Positions 45,405-57,557 of a stretch of 64,000 bases of DNA are shown here, piece after piece; position 1 is the stretch's first letter; each line of letters starts with the position of its first letter. The stretch spans positions 48,084,916 to 48,148,915 of the forward strand of contig JAVGWX010000002.1 in the NCBI GenBank assembly GCA_036924085.1. Reading direction: 5' to 3'. Origin of the DNA: Ariolimax columbianus. Lineage: Eukaryota > Mollusca > Gastropoda > Stylommatophora > Arionidae. The notes under the pieces were generated by a model, which made no database searches, had not been told where the DNA came from, and worked only from the letters and a program-made list of their open reading frames with translations. The position numbers and the translations under genes are program-made.

Positions 45405-47785
45405 TGTTGTATGTGTTTGTGTGTTTGCGTGCATGCGTCTGTGTGTCCGTCCGCTAAGTAAGGAACCACTACACGATGTTGGAGAATCTGGATATCATAC
45501 TTCTCCCTGGGCAATGTGCTGTAATTCTTGTAAAAACGTGGACACATTCAAATATAATATTTCAGGACGACAGAGGAGACAGTTAGAAATGCGTGCCTCC
45601 TGGTCACATCGCATTGTTCACCGTCTGTTGTAAATAATTCATCCTGAAATGCACAACTTGTGACTGATTTCAAAGAGTTGGTGCCATCTTGACCCGGATG
45701 TACTTACATTGCTATATTAGTAACACAACTTTGATCGTGTTGCCAGTTTGTATTCAAAGAATCGGACAGCTGTGACATCATTATGTACATTTTGAGGGGG
45801 TTTAGAAAGAAAAGAAAAGACTGGAAGATATTATAAAATAAAACAGAAATGATCGTGACAAAGCACGATCACGTTTATTACCGTGTGAAAATGCTACCAA
45901 ACAAGTGTTATCTATAGTAAATACCTACTTTTGTCGTGTGTTTTAGTGATAAATTCAGGCATTATGTGATATTAAATGTGAATGTTGAAACAGGATCCGA
46001 ATTTATGATTGTGACTATGAGAAATAAAGGTTTGATCTACGATGGGGCGACGTAGGACTTTTCGAGCACTATCGGGTAACACTTACGAGGAAGGAATCCC
46101 CTTTTTGAAAGCTTTTATTAAACTAGACATAATCGTTGTTTGGATACGTGGACTAACAAATATCTAAGGAACTAGCCACTTTAAGAAAATGGAACTATCT
46201 GATACAATGTAACTTGTTAAGTCATTAGAACATTGGAAAGATGAGTTCACGTGCAAAAAAACATGCATATCGGTTAAGGGTTATTGAGATATTATGCGGC
46301 AATTTACAACAACCATTGTAAAACGGACAATAGTTGACACATGAAAGTTTTGTCATTTAGTCATAGGTCTTTCAAGGGGGTTTTCCCGTTAGTCAAAAAG
46401 TCAAATCTTCTTACCTGAAAAAATAAATTGCATATTCACGCTTCTGTGGGTTGTGGTTTTATACCATGATTTTGCTAGTTCCAAACTCAACTCTCTTTAG
46501 ACGTCTTTAGTAGTCAAATTGGAATTTTGAATTAGGAATATTCCTTCCAACAGTGTGTTACGGGGTTATAACAGGTGACAAAGAATAATAGTACCGTCAC
46601 TAATCAGACATGTCGAAAGATGGGACTAATGAAGGTAGGACATACTGTCGGAACTAAAAACCAAGCAAATATACTCCCTTGATTCCATAATAGAAGAGCT
46701 ACCACTCAGGTACATGAGGTAAGTTTTTCCTCTATCTGTTCTCTTTCAAGAGTTGGATGACTTCCCCGTCCTCTAGAATACATAAGCCACGAGAAAAAGC
46801 AATAAAAACTCCCGAGGGTAGAGGAGAAGAGACTAAATCTATCCATTCCTCAAGTGCACCACTTGGTGGCCGCGTCCACTAAATCGTGTTCAAGTATAAT
46901 ACGCAAAACATGACTTCTCCTCTGAACCGCTCCTGTGGACACGCCTGTGTTATTATTGGCTAGAGTACGAAGCTCAAAAATCAATTTGCCCGTGTCGCCC
47001 AGGACTCTATTACCCCAGATGTATTGTCTCTATTGTGTCTGGCCGATATCTCGTTCGGTGCTTATCAAAACAATACTACCATATTTGTCTTTTTCGGTAT
47101 TTTTCGTTTGTATTTCCGGACACTTGACTATTGTGTTCATCTTTTATATTCCTGCTAGCAAAATTGATTTTTACAATATCCGCCGACATGTCAATAACAG
47201 CAGAACTCGGAAACAAATGTATAGATTACATTAATGCCAATGTTCGGGATAAAGAAACAAAATTTACAATTTGTTTGAATACGACAATCTCAAGATATTC
47301 TTTTTTGAAAATATACGTAATATTACTGAACTTGTTCCACCATTTTGAACATATAAGATGCGTGGGGAGCTGCTATTTCCTGTCTTGTGTTGCAGGAATC
47401 ATGTTTTGTCATAGATTCGTCTCAGCAGAGTGGTACCAGTGTTGCAAAGTGTAGAACCACAGTATCTTTCTAAGAATATTGTATACGACTAGTTTAGGGT
47501 TGTGCATGGCGGATCATAACTTTATCATGTACACAAATTGCTATTAAAATTGTTGCTGCAAATGTTCGGAGACAGGCTTCCTGTAAATTTGTCTGGAAGC
47601 AATATGCTTCAATTTAAACGTATGAATCTGGCTCGCAATCTCTACTTGCTTGTAGCCAAGATTTTCTTGTGTTGTATGCACGCAGTGGTAGGAGGTTCAT
47701 ACTCATGAGATGATCAAACTATTCAATTCTCTGTTTTGAGACGTGTTCAGCGGACAGGAAATAGTTCTTGCTATATTTGTAATGT
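45405..47785. other. Largest repeat-poor stretch; no gene recognised
   Basis: About 2.4 kb of AT-rich, apparently low-copy sequence. The longest frames (46935-47234 and 47131-47454 on +, 99 and 107 codons) overlap each other, are hydrophobic and match no family I know. Confidence 0.5.
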
Positions 47786-47789
47786 CATC

Positions 47790-48060
47790 TTTTCTCATTC
47801 TATCTGTCTGAGTGAAGTTGATCATTTCTCATTCTGTCTGAGTGAAGCTGATAATTTCTCATTATATCTGTCTGAGTGAAATTGATCATTGCTCATTCTG
47901 TCTGAGTGAAGTGATTATTTCTCATTGTATCTGTCTGAGTGAAGTTGATCATTTCTTATTCTGTCTGAGTATAGTGATCATTTCTCATTATATCTGTCTG
48001 GGTGAAGTTGATCATTTCTTATTCTATTTGAGTGAAGTCGATCATTTCTTATTATATCTC
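47790..48060. repeat. 29-30-bp minisatellite, about nine copies
   Basis: Copies of gatcatttctcattctgtct plus gagtgaagtt with substitutions. Confidence 0.92.
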
Positions 48061-48064
48061 ACTT

Positions 48065-48830
48065 TTTTCAGATATCACATTTCCCACTTTGTCATTGTTG
48101 TCTCGTGTGCCTTGAATAAGCTCCCTCCATACCTGACACTTACAGCAAAACGTTGGTACATAAATAATGTTTATTGGTTGACAAGTCTGCTGTTTAGGTG
48201 TGCAGGAGTGCTATCAGTTGCAAGCCACTGCCGAGGCTTTATTGTATGCATGTTTTGTTATGGGAATAGGAGAACGCTAGGACTAGTAAATTGTAAACAG
48301 TTTAGACCAGTTGCGACCTCAATATGTAATGTTAAGTTCAGCCAGTAGACGACCTGTGCTGACCAGGCTGCTGCTCTGAGAGTGATGGTTGGACATGTTG
48401 TAAAATGGAGCTCACCATTTGTTATGAGTTCCGTGGATTATAAGAATTCGTTTCATATCTTGAACAGAGCATCTCTCGTGGAATTTCTCAGACGCTACGG
48501 GTGCCACTGAAATTTTCTATAATAATTAGTAACACATACGAAAGTATGCGATATCGAGTTCTGGGCTAAGTGCTGCCTTCTGGGACCTTTTGACATTTAA
48601 GATTAGTGTGCTACCTGTAGGTAGGTTTTTTTTTGTTTTTTTTTGTTGTTGTCACATTTCTCTTTCTGCTGGATATAGGTTTGATGATCAGGCTGTGGAA
48701 CTGAGACGCTAGTCCTGTCAGGCAGAACATACTGACTAGCACGTCGTGTCAGGGTCAAGCACAATATACTGACCAAGACCACAATCTCTCTTCCATGTAG
48801 CGTTCCCTGGAAACGGGTTGTTTTCAATGC
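48065..48830. other. No gene seen
   Basis: Low-copy-looking sequence without recognisable frames. Confidence 0.4.
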
Positions 48831-48832
48831 AG

Positions 48833-48990
48833 TCTGGCTGACGAGATGTGGATCGATGTGATCCTCGTAGTAGTGAGCGTCACTCAGATGAAGTCAAGCA
48901 TAGCATATCCGCTTAGAGGACCTCAGTCCACCTTCATCAGCACGCTCTGGATGTGAGGAAAGCTACTGCAACCCGTCACTTAACGTCCTT
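48833..48990 (-). repeat. Dispersed repeat E, copy 2
   Basis: Reverse complement of the 2880-3035 sequence with about 75-80% visual similarity, including gtagctttcctcacatc, gtgctgatgaag and ctactacgaggatcac. Confidence 0.7.
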
Positions 48991-49229
48991 ATCATGGCGC
49001 ACAAAAGAGTGAACCGACTCGTTGTGAGCATGCACAAACAACAATTATCAGGCTGGTAGCGTCAAATCACGTGACCAGGATTCTGTGACGTCTGACAAAT
49101 CTGCTTGAGGATTTTTGCTTTGGTGATGTGATCAGAACAAAGTGCTGACTACGGCTCGAGAGCTGAAACAGAATGACTGGGGTATACTGCAAACAGAAAA
49201 AGACACTGGGACGCAAATAGTACAGAGGA

Positions 49230-49727
49230 ACGAGAAAAGAATATACGAATATGCACTATTAACATCTGCGGAAGCAATAGCACAATGGAAGACATAGTAG
49301 AAGAAATGAAGAAACGACACATTCAAATCATGGGAATAGCTGACACGAGAATAACAAATACAGGCTGTAAACAGATTCACTAAGGCTACACACTCATATA
49401 TTCTTGAGTAGATACAAACACAATAGCAACGCATGGTGTAGGATTCATCATAGAACCAAATATAGCAAAAAAATATATTGAAATAAATTACATATCAGAG
49501 AGAATAATGACTGCCAAAATCAACTAAAAAGGAGGAACCATAACATACATTCACATGCCCTCTGCAATGCTTCAAATGAAGACGAATGCGAAGAATTTTT
49601 TGACATCAATAATGATCCAATTAACAGCATCAAAATTGAAGAAAACTATATTATAATTGGAGACTTTAAAGCTAGACCAGGATATGACAGAACAGGAGTT
49701 GAAAACTACCTGGGGACATACGGTGAT

Positions 49728-49758
<31 letters not shown>

Positions 49759-52500
49759 CGAGAACGGACGCACTCCTAGAAATGTGCAGCTAGCACGACT
49801 TGTTCATTACAAACACCTTTTTTCAAGCAAAGAAGCTCACAGGTGTACACAATGTACATGTGGCATGATTTGAACTGTAAAAGCCAGATCGACTTTATAC
49901 TAGCAAAGAAAGGTAGAGACAGACCGATTTAAGAGCTATTTCAAACCTGCGTGTTGATACTGCCATCAAAAGCTATTCCAAACTTGAGTGTTGATACTGA
50001 CCATCCAGAGCTATTCCAAGCCTGAGTGTTGACACTGACCATCAAGAGCTATTCCAAACCTGAGTGTTGATACTGACTATCAAGAGCTATTCTAAACCTG
50101 TGTGTTGATACTGACCATCAAGAGCTATTCCAAGCCTGAGTGTTGATACTGACCATCAAGAGCTATTCCAAACCTGAGTGTTGATACTGACCATCAAGAG
50201 CTATTCCAAACCTGAGTGTTGATACTGACTATCAAAAGCTATTCCAAACCTGAGTGTTGATACTGACTATCAAGAGATATTCCAAACCTGTGTGTTGATA
50301 CTGACCACAAAGCTGTAATGATAACTTTAGGAACAAAATGGAAAGCGTCGATAAAACCAATTTAACATACAGAAAGAGAAATAATCAAGTTTAAAAGATT
50401 AAAAGACATCAAGACGCAAGAGGACTACATAAAGAAAGTAACAAGGCTTTGCAAAACTCACAAAAGAAACACATACAGTGGAAGACGAATGGGCGATGTT
50501 CAAGAGTTCTATCACTGAAGCAGCAAGAACAACACGCGGAACTGTAAAAACAAGAGGCCCTGAAATAAAAATGACAGCATGGTGGAACGAGAAAGTAAAA
50601 ACAGCAATTAAAGAGAAAAAGAACAAATACAAAATATGAGTTAGAGCAAATCAACGACCGACTATACTAAATTTCAATAGGCAAGAAAAGAGGGTAATTC
50701 AAGAAGCGAAAACACAAGCATGGAAAAAATACGGTGAAAACTTAAACTTGGATTATAAAAATGCAGGAACTTCTATACCAAAAATGAAGATAATGAGACA
50801 CAGAGAAGAGTGTTATGACTCAACAGAAATCATAAGTGATAGAAAGGGAAATGATATACACGACAAAAGAAAGGTAATGACAAGATGGCAACAATATTTC
50901 GAAGAGCTACTCAATACTGGAGAAATAGAGGGAACACAAGATAGCAAAATAGAGATCACTACAGAGCTAGAACCGGATATAACTAAATTAGAGATACAAT
51001 ACGCTACACAAGCGGCACCATCAAACAGCACAGCAGGACCTGATGACATCCCTGCTGAACTTATCAAGGCAGCAACAGATGCAGGGAATACATGACTACA
51101 CAGACTGTATAACCTAGTGTGGATTAAACAAGAAACACCAGAAGACTGGAGAAGTGCAACAATACTCCCTATATGAAAAAAAGGACTGCACAAAATATCG
51201 AGGAATTTCATTGCTTAGCCATACTGGAAAGATATTCTGTCAAATACTGGAACAAAAGACTCAGTCCAATCATAGAACCGCAACTTAGCGAAGTACAGAT
51301 TGGATTTAGGAAAAACAGGAGTTGTACAGATGCAATCTTCACGCTCAGACAACTAGCGGAGAAAATAATCGGGTACGATCAGACACTACACCTTGCTTTC
51401 GTGGACCAAGAAAAGGCATTCGATCGAGTCAATAGATGCCAATTTTGGACAACATTTGAACGTTTTGGAGTAAATAAACATTTGACCAAAATATGTAACA
51501 TTCGTTATGTGAATAGCTAATGTACAGTACAAACAAATTCAGGACACTCCGAAAAATGTCATATTAGAACGGGTGTACGGCAAGGTTGTGTACTATTCCC
51601 TTTACTGGTTAACACGTATATAGACGCAACATGTAAAAAAGCCAACATTACTGAGGGAAACTACCACAGTAATCACTTGAATTTCTCTTTGCTGATGACC
51701 AAGCTATAATAACAACCTCAGAAAACCAACTGCTGGAGCATATCAACAATCTTAATGAAGCTTGTACGGATTACGGTATAAAATCAACATAGAAAAAAAA
51801 CCGAAGTTATGACGATTGCAATAAAGAAAGAAAAATATATATAAAAAATCAACAAGTAAAACAGGTGAAAAATGTCAAGTTCCTGTGTAACAATCTCAGA
51901 AGACGGCAAAACATACACTGACATCCAACACAAATGTAATAAAGCAAGTAGAATCATTGATCAAATGTCCCCGATATTGGAATGTAAACACGTGACAATG
52001 GATACAAAAAGAACGCTAACAACACGATATTCCTACCCAAATTGTGCTATCAGTGCCAAAATTGGACAGTCACAAGCAAAAATAAAAAACATTGTAACAA
52101 CAGAGATGAAATGCCTGCGCAGAATGCTTGAAGTAACATGAATGGATATAATCAGAAACGAAGATATTAGGAGACAAGTACGTACAACATCAGTGCTAGA
52201 CATAACAAAGAGACAGCAAACCAAATGGTTCGGCTATGTGATACATCAAACACCAGATAGTATCCCTCAGAAAGCACTGTTATACAGATGCATTGGATAC
52301 AAAGGCAATGGCCGACCACGCAAACGATAAATAGCAGGAATAACAGAAGCAATAAAGCTTCCCGTGTACGAAGCACATACCAGGATCTGGTCAAGAAACC
52401 TCTACATAACAGGACAAGCGAAAAGAAGAAAGAAGACGTGTTAACTCGCAGAGACAAAACAAAGCTTGTCTACCTTCCTGCTCCAAAGACTGTCAGGTCG
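49230..52500 (+). mobile_element. RTE-like LINE, nearly full length but dead
   Basis: In order: APE endonuclease N-terminus (INICGSNSTMEDIVEEMKKR, IMGIADTR, about 49260-49350), GDFKARPGYDRTGVENYLG (about 49660-49720), FITNTFFQAKK, endonuclease end AIPNLSVDTDH amplified as a 38-bp array (49930-50312), linker with AWWNEKVKTAIKEKK, RT start GPDDIPAELIKA (near 51040), IGFRKNRSCTDAIFTLRQL, LAFVDQEKAFDRV, VRQGC (51575-51589), FADD (51688-51699), and thumb/C-terminus KQRQQTKWFGYV-like with GNGRPRKR. Numerous stops and frameshifts and a (GA)n tract at 49734-49758 break it. The motif set and the DDIPAEL start suggest the RTE clade. The 5' end before 49230 is unclear. Confidence 0.85.
49930..50312. repeat. 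38-bp minisatellite inside LINE endonuclease, ten copies
   Basis: Copies of gagctattccaaacctgagt plus gttgatactgaccatcaa. One frame of the unit encodes AIPNLSVDTDH, the region around the conserved (S/T)DH of APE-type endonucleases. 38 is not a multiple of three, so expansion destroys the frame. Confidence 0.93.
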
Positions 52501-52794
52501 TGTTAGATGACACGTCAACATAGAAAGAGAGATCATTCCTATCGCGTTGTTTCAATATTGACGGACTCTGGTGTTCAGATTTGGAATACAATATGAGAAT
52601 ACAATAAGCCAGAGAGGCTTTTGTTGTACATGGAAACGTCCGGAAGTTCCTGAAGAATACATCACACACAAAAATGTAAATATTCAATTCAAACGGGAAG
52701 TATATTCTTCTGTCTGACTCTGGGACATGGAGATAAACAAAATCATCTTCAGCTATGGTCAAATCTTTCATGAAAGGATGTCAGGACAGAATTA

Positions 52795-55390
52795 TGGGGT
52801 TCATCATCATCATCAGTCCCGTAACCTTGAAGGTCGTCGAGGCACCGTTATTATAGTTTGTCGAACCAGTTCCCGTCATACATCTCGATTTTTCGCCAGG
52901 GTATTAGTTTCAGCTATAGACCTCCCAGTCCACTCTTTTATATTGTCCTCCCATCTCTTTGTTGATCTGCCTCTCCCACGCTTCCCAGGCACAGTGCCTT
53001 GCAGGACTGTCTTGGTCAGTCCCACCGATCGTGATATATGTCCATACACCTGTCAATTTTCATGTTTTTACTATAGTCTATAGGTTTTTATATTGACCTA
53101 TCTCCTCCATAATAATTTCAAGAACACTCTAGTTTGTAACGCGATCCAAATATGAAATGCCAAGAATTCTTAGAAAGCATCCCATTTCCATTGCATAAAT
53201 GTTACGTTCTAGGGCAGCCGTCAGAGTCAAAGTCTCACACGCGTAGAGGTATACAGAGATGACCATTGTATACATTAAAGTCAGCTTCGATTTAAGACTA
53301 AGGTTCTTGTCTTTCCAGATTATTCACAGTCTGGTCAGGGCGACCGTGGCCATTGCTGTTCTTAACTGGATCTCGCTCTAGATCCTTCCGCATTCATTTC
53401 TGCTCCCAGATATTTGAACCGCGCAATACTTTCCAGAGGTTTACCTTTGACCATAAAATGGTTTTAAATATCCCTTGGGGAGTTGACCATGATCTTACTC
53501 TTCTCTGCACTGATTTCCATCCCAAATTTATGGGTAGCATTGTCCAGGTTTGCTACTAGCCTTTTAAGTTCAGGTTCTGTTCCAGCCAGACCGGTAATGT
53601 CGTCGGCAAACCGGAGGTTGGTGAATATGCGTCTATCTGTACTGACCGTCCATACGTGTTCATCCAATACTTCTGACATCTGCTCTTCAAAAACATTGAA
53701 AAGTGTCAGAGAGAGGAGACACCCTTGACGCACGCCGACCTGTGGTCCAGTAGAGGTAAACTGCACTGCTGGCATCGGAGTATAGTTTCTCAATGACGTG
53801 GGTGAGCCGTCATCCTATCTTGTTCTTGTACAGTTTCCCATAGGGCCTCATGTCCCACCCTATCAAAAACCTTTTTAAAGTCAATGAAGACCTGGTGCAA
53901 TTTCTGTTTGTGCTGAGTGTAGTTTTCACTGATCAAGCGCAGGTTAAAAATTTGTTATATTGTGCTTCGACCAGCTCTTAAACCTACTTTTTCTTCCGCA
54001 AAATAATTTTCTGCTCGTGGCTGCAGTTTGTTAAGGATAACATTGAGCATAACTTTACTAGCGTGGCTAATCATACTGATGGTTCTGTCGTTCTGACACT
54101 GTTGGAGGTTACCCTTCTTTTATATCACTATGATCAATGATTGTGTGGGCCATTCTCCTATCACTATGATCAATGATTGTGTGGGCCATTCTCCTATCAC
54201 TATGATCAATGATTGTGTGGGTCATTCTCCTATCACTATGATCAATGATTGTGTGGGTCGTTCTCCTATCACTATGATCAATGATTGTGTCCGGCTTGTG
54301 GGTCATTCTCCTATCACTATAATTAATGATTGTGTCCGGCTTGTGGGTCATTCTCCTATCACTATGATCAATGATTGTGTGGGTCATTCTCCTATCACTA
54401 TGATCAATGATTGTGTGGGTCATTCTCCTATCACTATGATCAATGATTGTGTGGGTCATTCTCCTATCACTATGATCAATGATTGTGTGGGTCATTCTCC
54501 TATCACTATGATCAATGATTGTGTGGGTCGTTCTCCTATCACTATGATCAATGATTGTGTCCGGCTTGTGGGTCATTCTCCTATCACTATAATTAATGAT
54601 TGTGTCCGGCTTGTGGGTCATTCTCCTATCACTATGATCAATGATTGTGTGGGTCATTCTCCTATCACTATGATCAATGATTGTGTGGGTCATTCTCCTA
54701 TCACTATGATCAATGATTGTGTGGGTCATTCTCCTATCACTATGATCAATGATTGTGTGGGTCATTCTCCTATCACTATGATCAATGATTGTGTGGGTCA
54801 TTCTTCTATCACTATGATCAATGATTGTGTCCGGCTTGTGGGTCATTCTCCTATCACTATAATTAATGATTGTGTCCGGCTTGTGGGTCATTCTCCTATC
54901 ACTATGATCAATGATTGTGTCCGGCTTGTGGGTCATTCTCCTATCACTATGATCAATGATTTTGTCCAGCGTGTGGGTCATTCTCCCGTCTGCCATATCA
55001 TGTTACAGATTATTGTTAGACAATATATCACCACTGTCCCTCCAAGAATTACTAGTTCGCCTGGTATGTTATCCACTCCGGCCGCTTTACCCTTTGTAAG
55101 AGATCTAACCGCCACCTCAACTTCTTCACGCATGAGGCTAAAGTTACCTTCCTCTTCTTGTTGGTATGCTGTGGTTACATCTCTAGGATCCCTAGGGGAC
55201 TTCAAAATGTACAACTGGAAGTAATATTCCGTCCATCTCTGCATGACATCCTTTTCCATAGTCATGGTATTCCCTGCCACATCTTGAATTGTTCTTGTTT
55301 TGGGCGTGAACTTCAGGTGTCTAGCTATCTGTTAAGCTGCTCTGCCATTGTTCTTGACAATGGAGTCTTGAATTTGTGCTATGAATTATG
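52795..55390 (-). mobile_element. APE-type LINE RT remnant interrupted by a minisatellite
   Basis: Reading minus from 55390: DSIVKNNGRAA, GNTMTMEKDVMQRWTEYY, LMREEVEVAVRSLTKGKAAG, VDNIPGEL, CNMIWQTGEWPT, then the 36/45-bp array. Past it the RT resumes with KKGNLQQCQNDRTISMISHA, GLRAGRST, FIDFKKVFDRV, VRQGC (frame 53464-53793, residues 21-25), FADD (residues 62-65), FKYLGAE, LYACETL, and finally GTVPGKRGRGRSTKRWEDNI and IAETNTLAKNREMY. The 3' end is (GAT)n near 52800. Endonuclease is absent. Several stops and frameshifts are present. Clade not assigned. Confidence 0.88.
54122..54985. repeat. 36/45-bp minisatellite inside LINE RT, 22 copies
   Basis: 22 copies of gatcaatgattgtgtgggtc plus attctcctatcacta, some with a 9-bp ccggcttgt insertion that gives 45-bp units. 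Both lengths are multiples of three, so long frames remain open on both strands (295 codons on -, about 364 on +); these are not genes. Unit order repeats over about 270 bp (the gtcgttctcc variant at 54256 and 54526). The unit on minus encodes the GEWPT...TQSLIIVI piece of the surrounding RT. Confidence 0.96.
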
Positions 55391-55394
55391 GGGT

Positions 55395-55990
55395 TGTGAT
55401 GGCATAATGAAACCCCCAAAGGAGAGCTACATGGGATAAAACTGTCGACATCGGTAAATAGAGAGGTATGGAGTTGGCGTTGAAGCGGTCACATTTTTAG
55501 AAAACAAGCTGATAGCATCGCCAGACAGTCTCTGTTTTGGAATCAGATTGGTTAAAGGTGCACAGGACGACGATGAAATACGTGGAAAGAAGAGATACTA
55601 AAAAATGTAAGACGTTTATGGATAGCATGGACTGAATTTGTGCTGAATTTGGCCACATACAGGAAGACGATGTATGTGTTTGTTGAAGACATGTTCTTTG
55701 CAGTAAGCGTAAAGCGTTTTACATGATTGATTGATTAATTGATTGACAGATTGATTGAAGCAGAGACAACGTCACGGCTGTTCAATAGTTGTTGAGTTTC
55801 ATTCGTCAGATGGCGATGAGTGGGGTTACTGATGGTTGCCTGGGTGCACACATCGCTGATCAGCTCCCCTCTTCTCTCCAAGTCTCTAGTCTCTTCCCCC
55901 CCCCCCCCCCTGTTAGTTCCAGGTGTCATTGAAAACGGCCACAGTCTACAGATTGGTGACTGCAGTGTCCTCAACTAACTGTCGGTTTAG
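55395..55990. other. No gene; C15 run
   Basis: C15 at 55896-55910 and a short (GATT)n tract at about 55722-55755. Nothing else recognised. Confidence 0.5.
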
Positions 55991-55991
55991 G

Positions 55992-56235
55992 GGACGACGT
56001 GGGCTAGTGGTTAAGCTCACAACCCGAAGGTGCTGGGTTCGCTCCCCAATCACAGCACCGAACGCTACCCCTGGTATTTAAACCCTTATAAGATGCAGGA
56101 GTAAGAAGACCCTTACATAAAATGAATGACGAAGTTGGATGCACTGGGCCAACAAGCGCAAAATTAAAACAATGCAACGCACACCGCCTTGGGGGAAAGA
56201 AAAATAAGGCGAACGAAATAAAACAAAACCAGTCC
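55992..56235 (+). mobile_element. SINE family C, complete copy
   Basis: tRNA-like head with A-box region tgggctagtgg (56000-56010) and B box ggttcgctccc (56036-56046), then cccttataagatgcaggag, ggatgcactgggccaac, gcacaccgccttggggg and an A-rich tail. It is the best reference for the copies at 10528-10737 and 19557-19837. Confidence 0.83.
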
Positions 56236-56239
56236 ATTA

Positions 56240-57555
56240 ATGTATTTCAGTATGCCATTTGAATAAATATGTACGGAATTAAAATAATATTAAAACGGCC
56301 AGGAATACGTGCCATTAGAATTTGATAATATCATAAACTAAACTGTGACATTAATTCATTCATCGTTTCACTACAATGTGGTGTGTAGGGCACCACTGCA
56401 GCAGTAACGTTTGAAGGAACCATGTTTCCAAGTATTTGCAATCCTTCACATTTTTGCTGCAATGTGAAGAATGTTTTATCTGCGACTGGTCCGTCCTTTC
56501 ACAAGAAGCCCTTATCCGAGCTTCTGCAGTTGTTGAATGAAATGGCAACGTTTGTGTTTTACATGATGAGGTTGCATTACTCTCTTTAGTCGCTGTCAGC
56601 AACGTACAATTATGCTCCACTAAATTATGTAGCGAAAACACGTGCAAGGACGAGTATTTGTAATGTAAACACTGCACACATAAATGCTATTCTTCGCATC
56701 TTTAAATGTCAGCACAGACTGATTCAACAGACTACACAAAAGTCACAAACTATGAACGTGATATTGGTACTGGTTAAATAACTATTGAACATCTCTTGCA
56801 ATATTTATTGTGTTATAAAACTTGTCAACATATGTGAAAAAGAGAAAGCATATTTGATCACTACCACTTTCATTCTTGGAGATCAAAATCTATTGCAATA
56901 TATCAATAAAAACATGTTCAGCTCCCTGGGGAGCATGTGGTCAAGGACAAGTCTAATGATCTAACGTTGGCCTGTCAATTTCTGTTGAAGCTTTTGTTAC
57001 TTAAAATCTCAACAGGTAGGCGTAGCTAGCCACATACGAAACTCTCCTATGACTCTCTCACGATATGCCTGGCAGGTTACAGTGTTACTATTCTATCTTT
57101 CGTGTTCGGGCCCTAGTGGAACCCTGTTTCTTTAAAAATATTCAAGATCATGTCTGAGATCATACAACGCAGAACAAAACAAGGAAAAGGAAAACCTGAA
57201 TAAAGAGAAAGAAAAAGTGGGAAATGAAATGGCCTGGACAAACTAGAAGAAGAGACGAATAATCTCAGGAAAACCACTAGTCCTTTTATAAATGTTTTAG
57301 TTAGCCATAGATTAGAAAAAAATGGACGAGTAGAAAGAGGCAGAGCAAAACGAAGAAGAAATGAGACAAATGCTCATTAAAACACCATTTCTAGACCACC
57401 TCAATGACGTCAAAAATAATCCCCGGGATGCAATGGTTTCCTTTCCATATATTGAGAATGTACAACGATTAAGCAGACGACAAAGAAAGTGAAGAACAAA
57501 TAAAGGATGTTGTTGTTTAATGTCCACGAGGAGTAAGTTGCCCACTTACAAGAGC
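56240..57555. other. No gene seen
   Basis: AT-rich unique DNA. The minus frame 56360-56677 (105 codons) matches nothing I recognise. Confidence 0.45.
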
Positions 57556-57557
57556 TC

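Noticed and set aside
54109..55224. Long open frames on both strands (295 and 364 codons)
   Set aside because: Both derive from 36/45-bp units that lack stops. The only real coding relic is the interrupted RT on minus.
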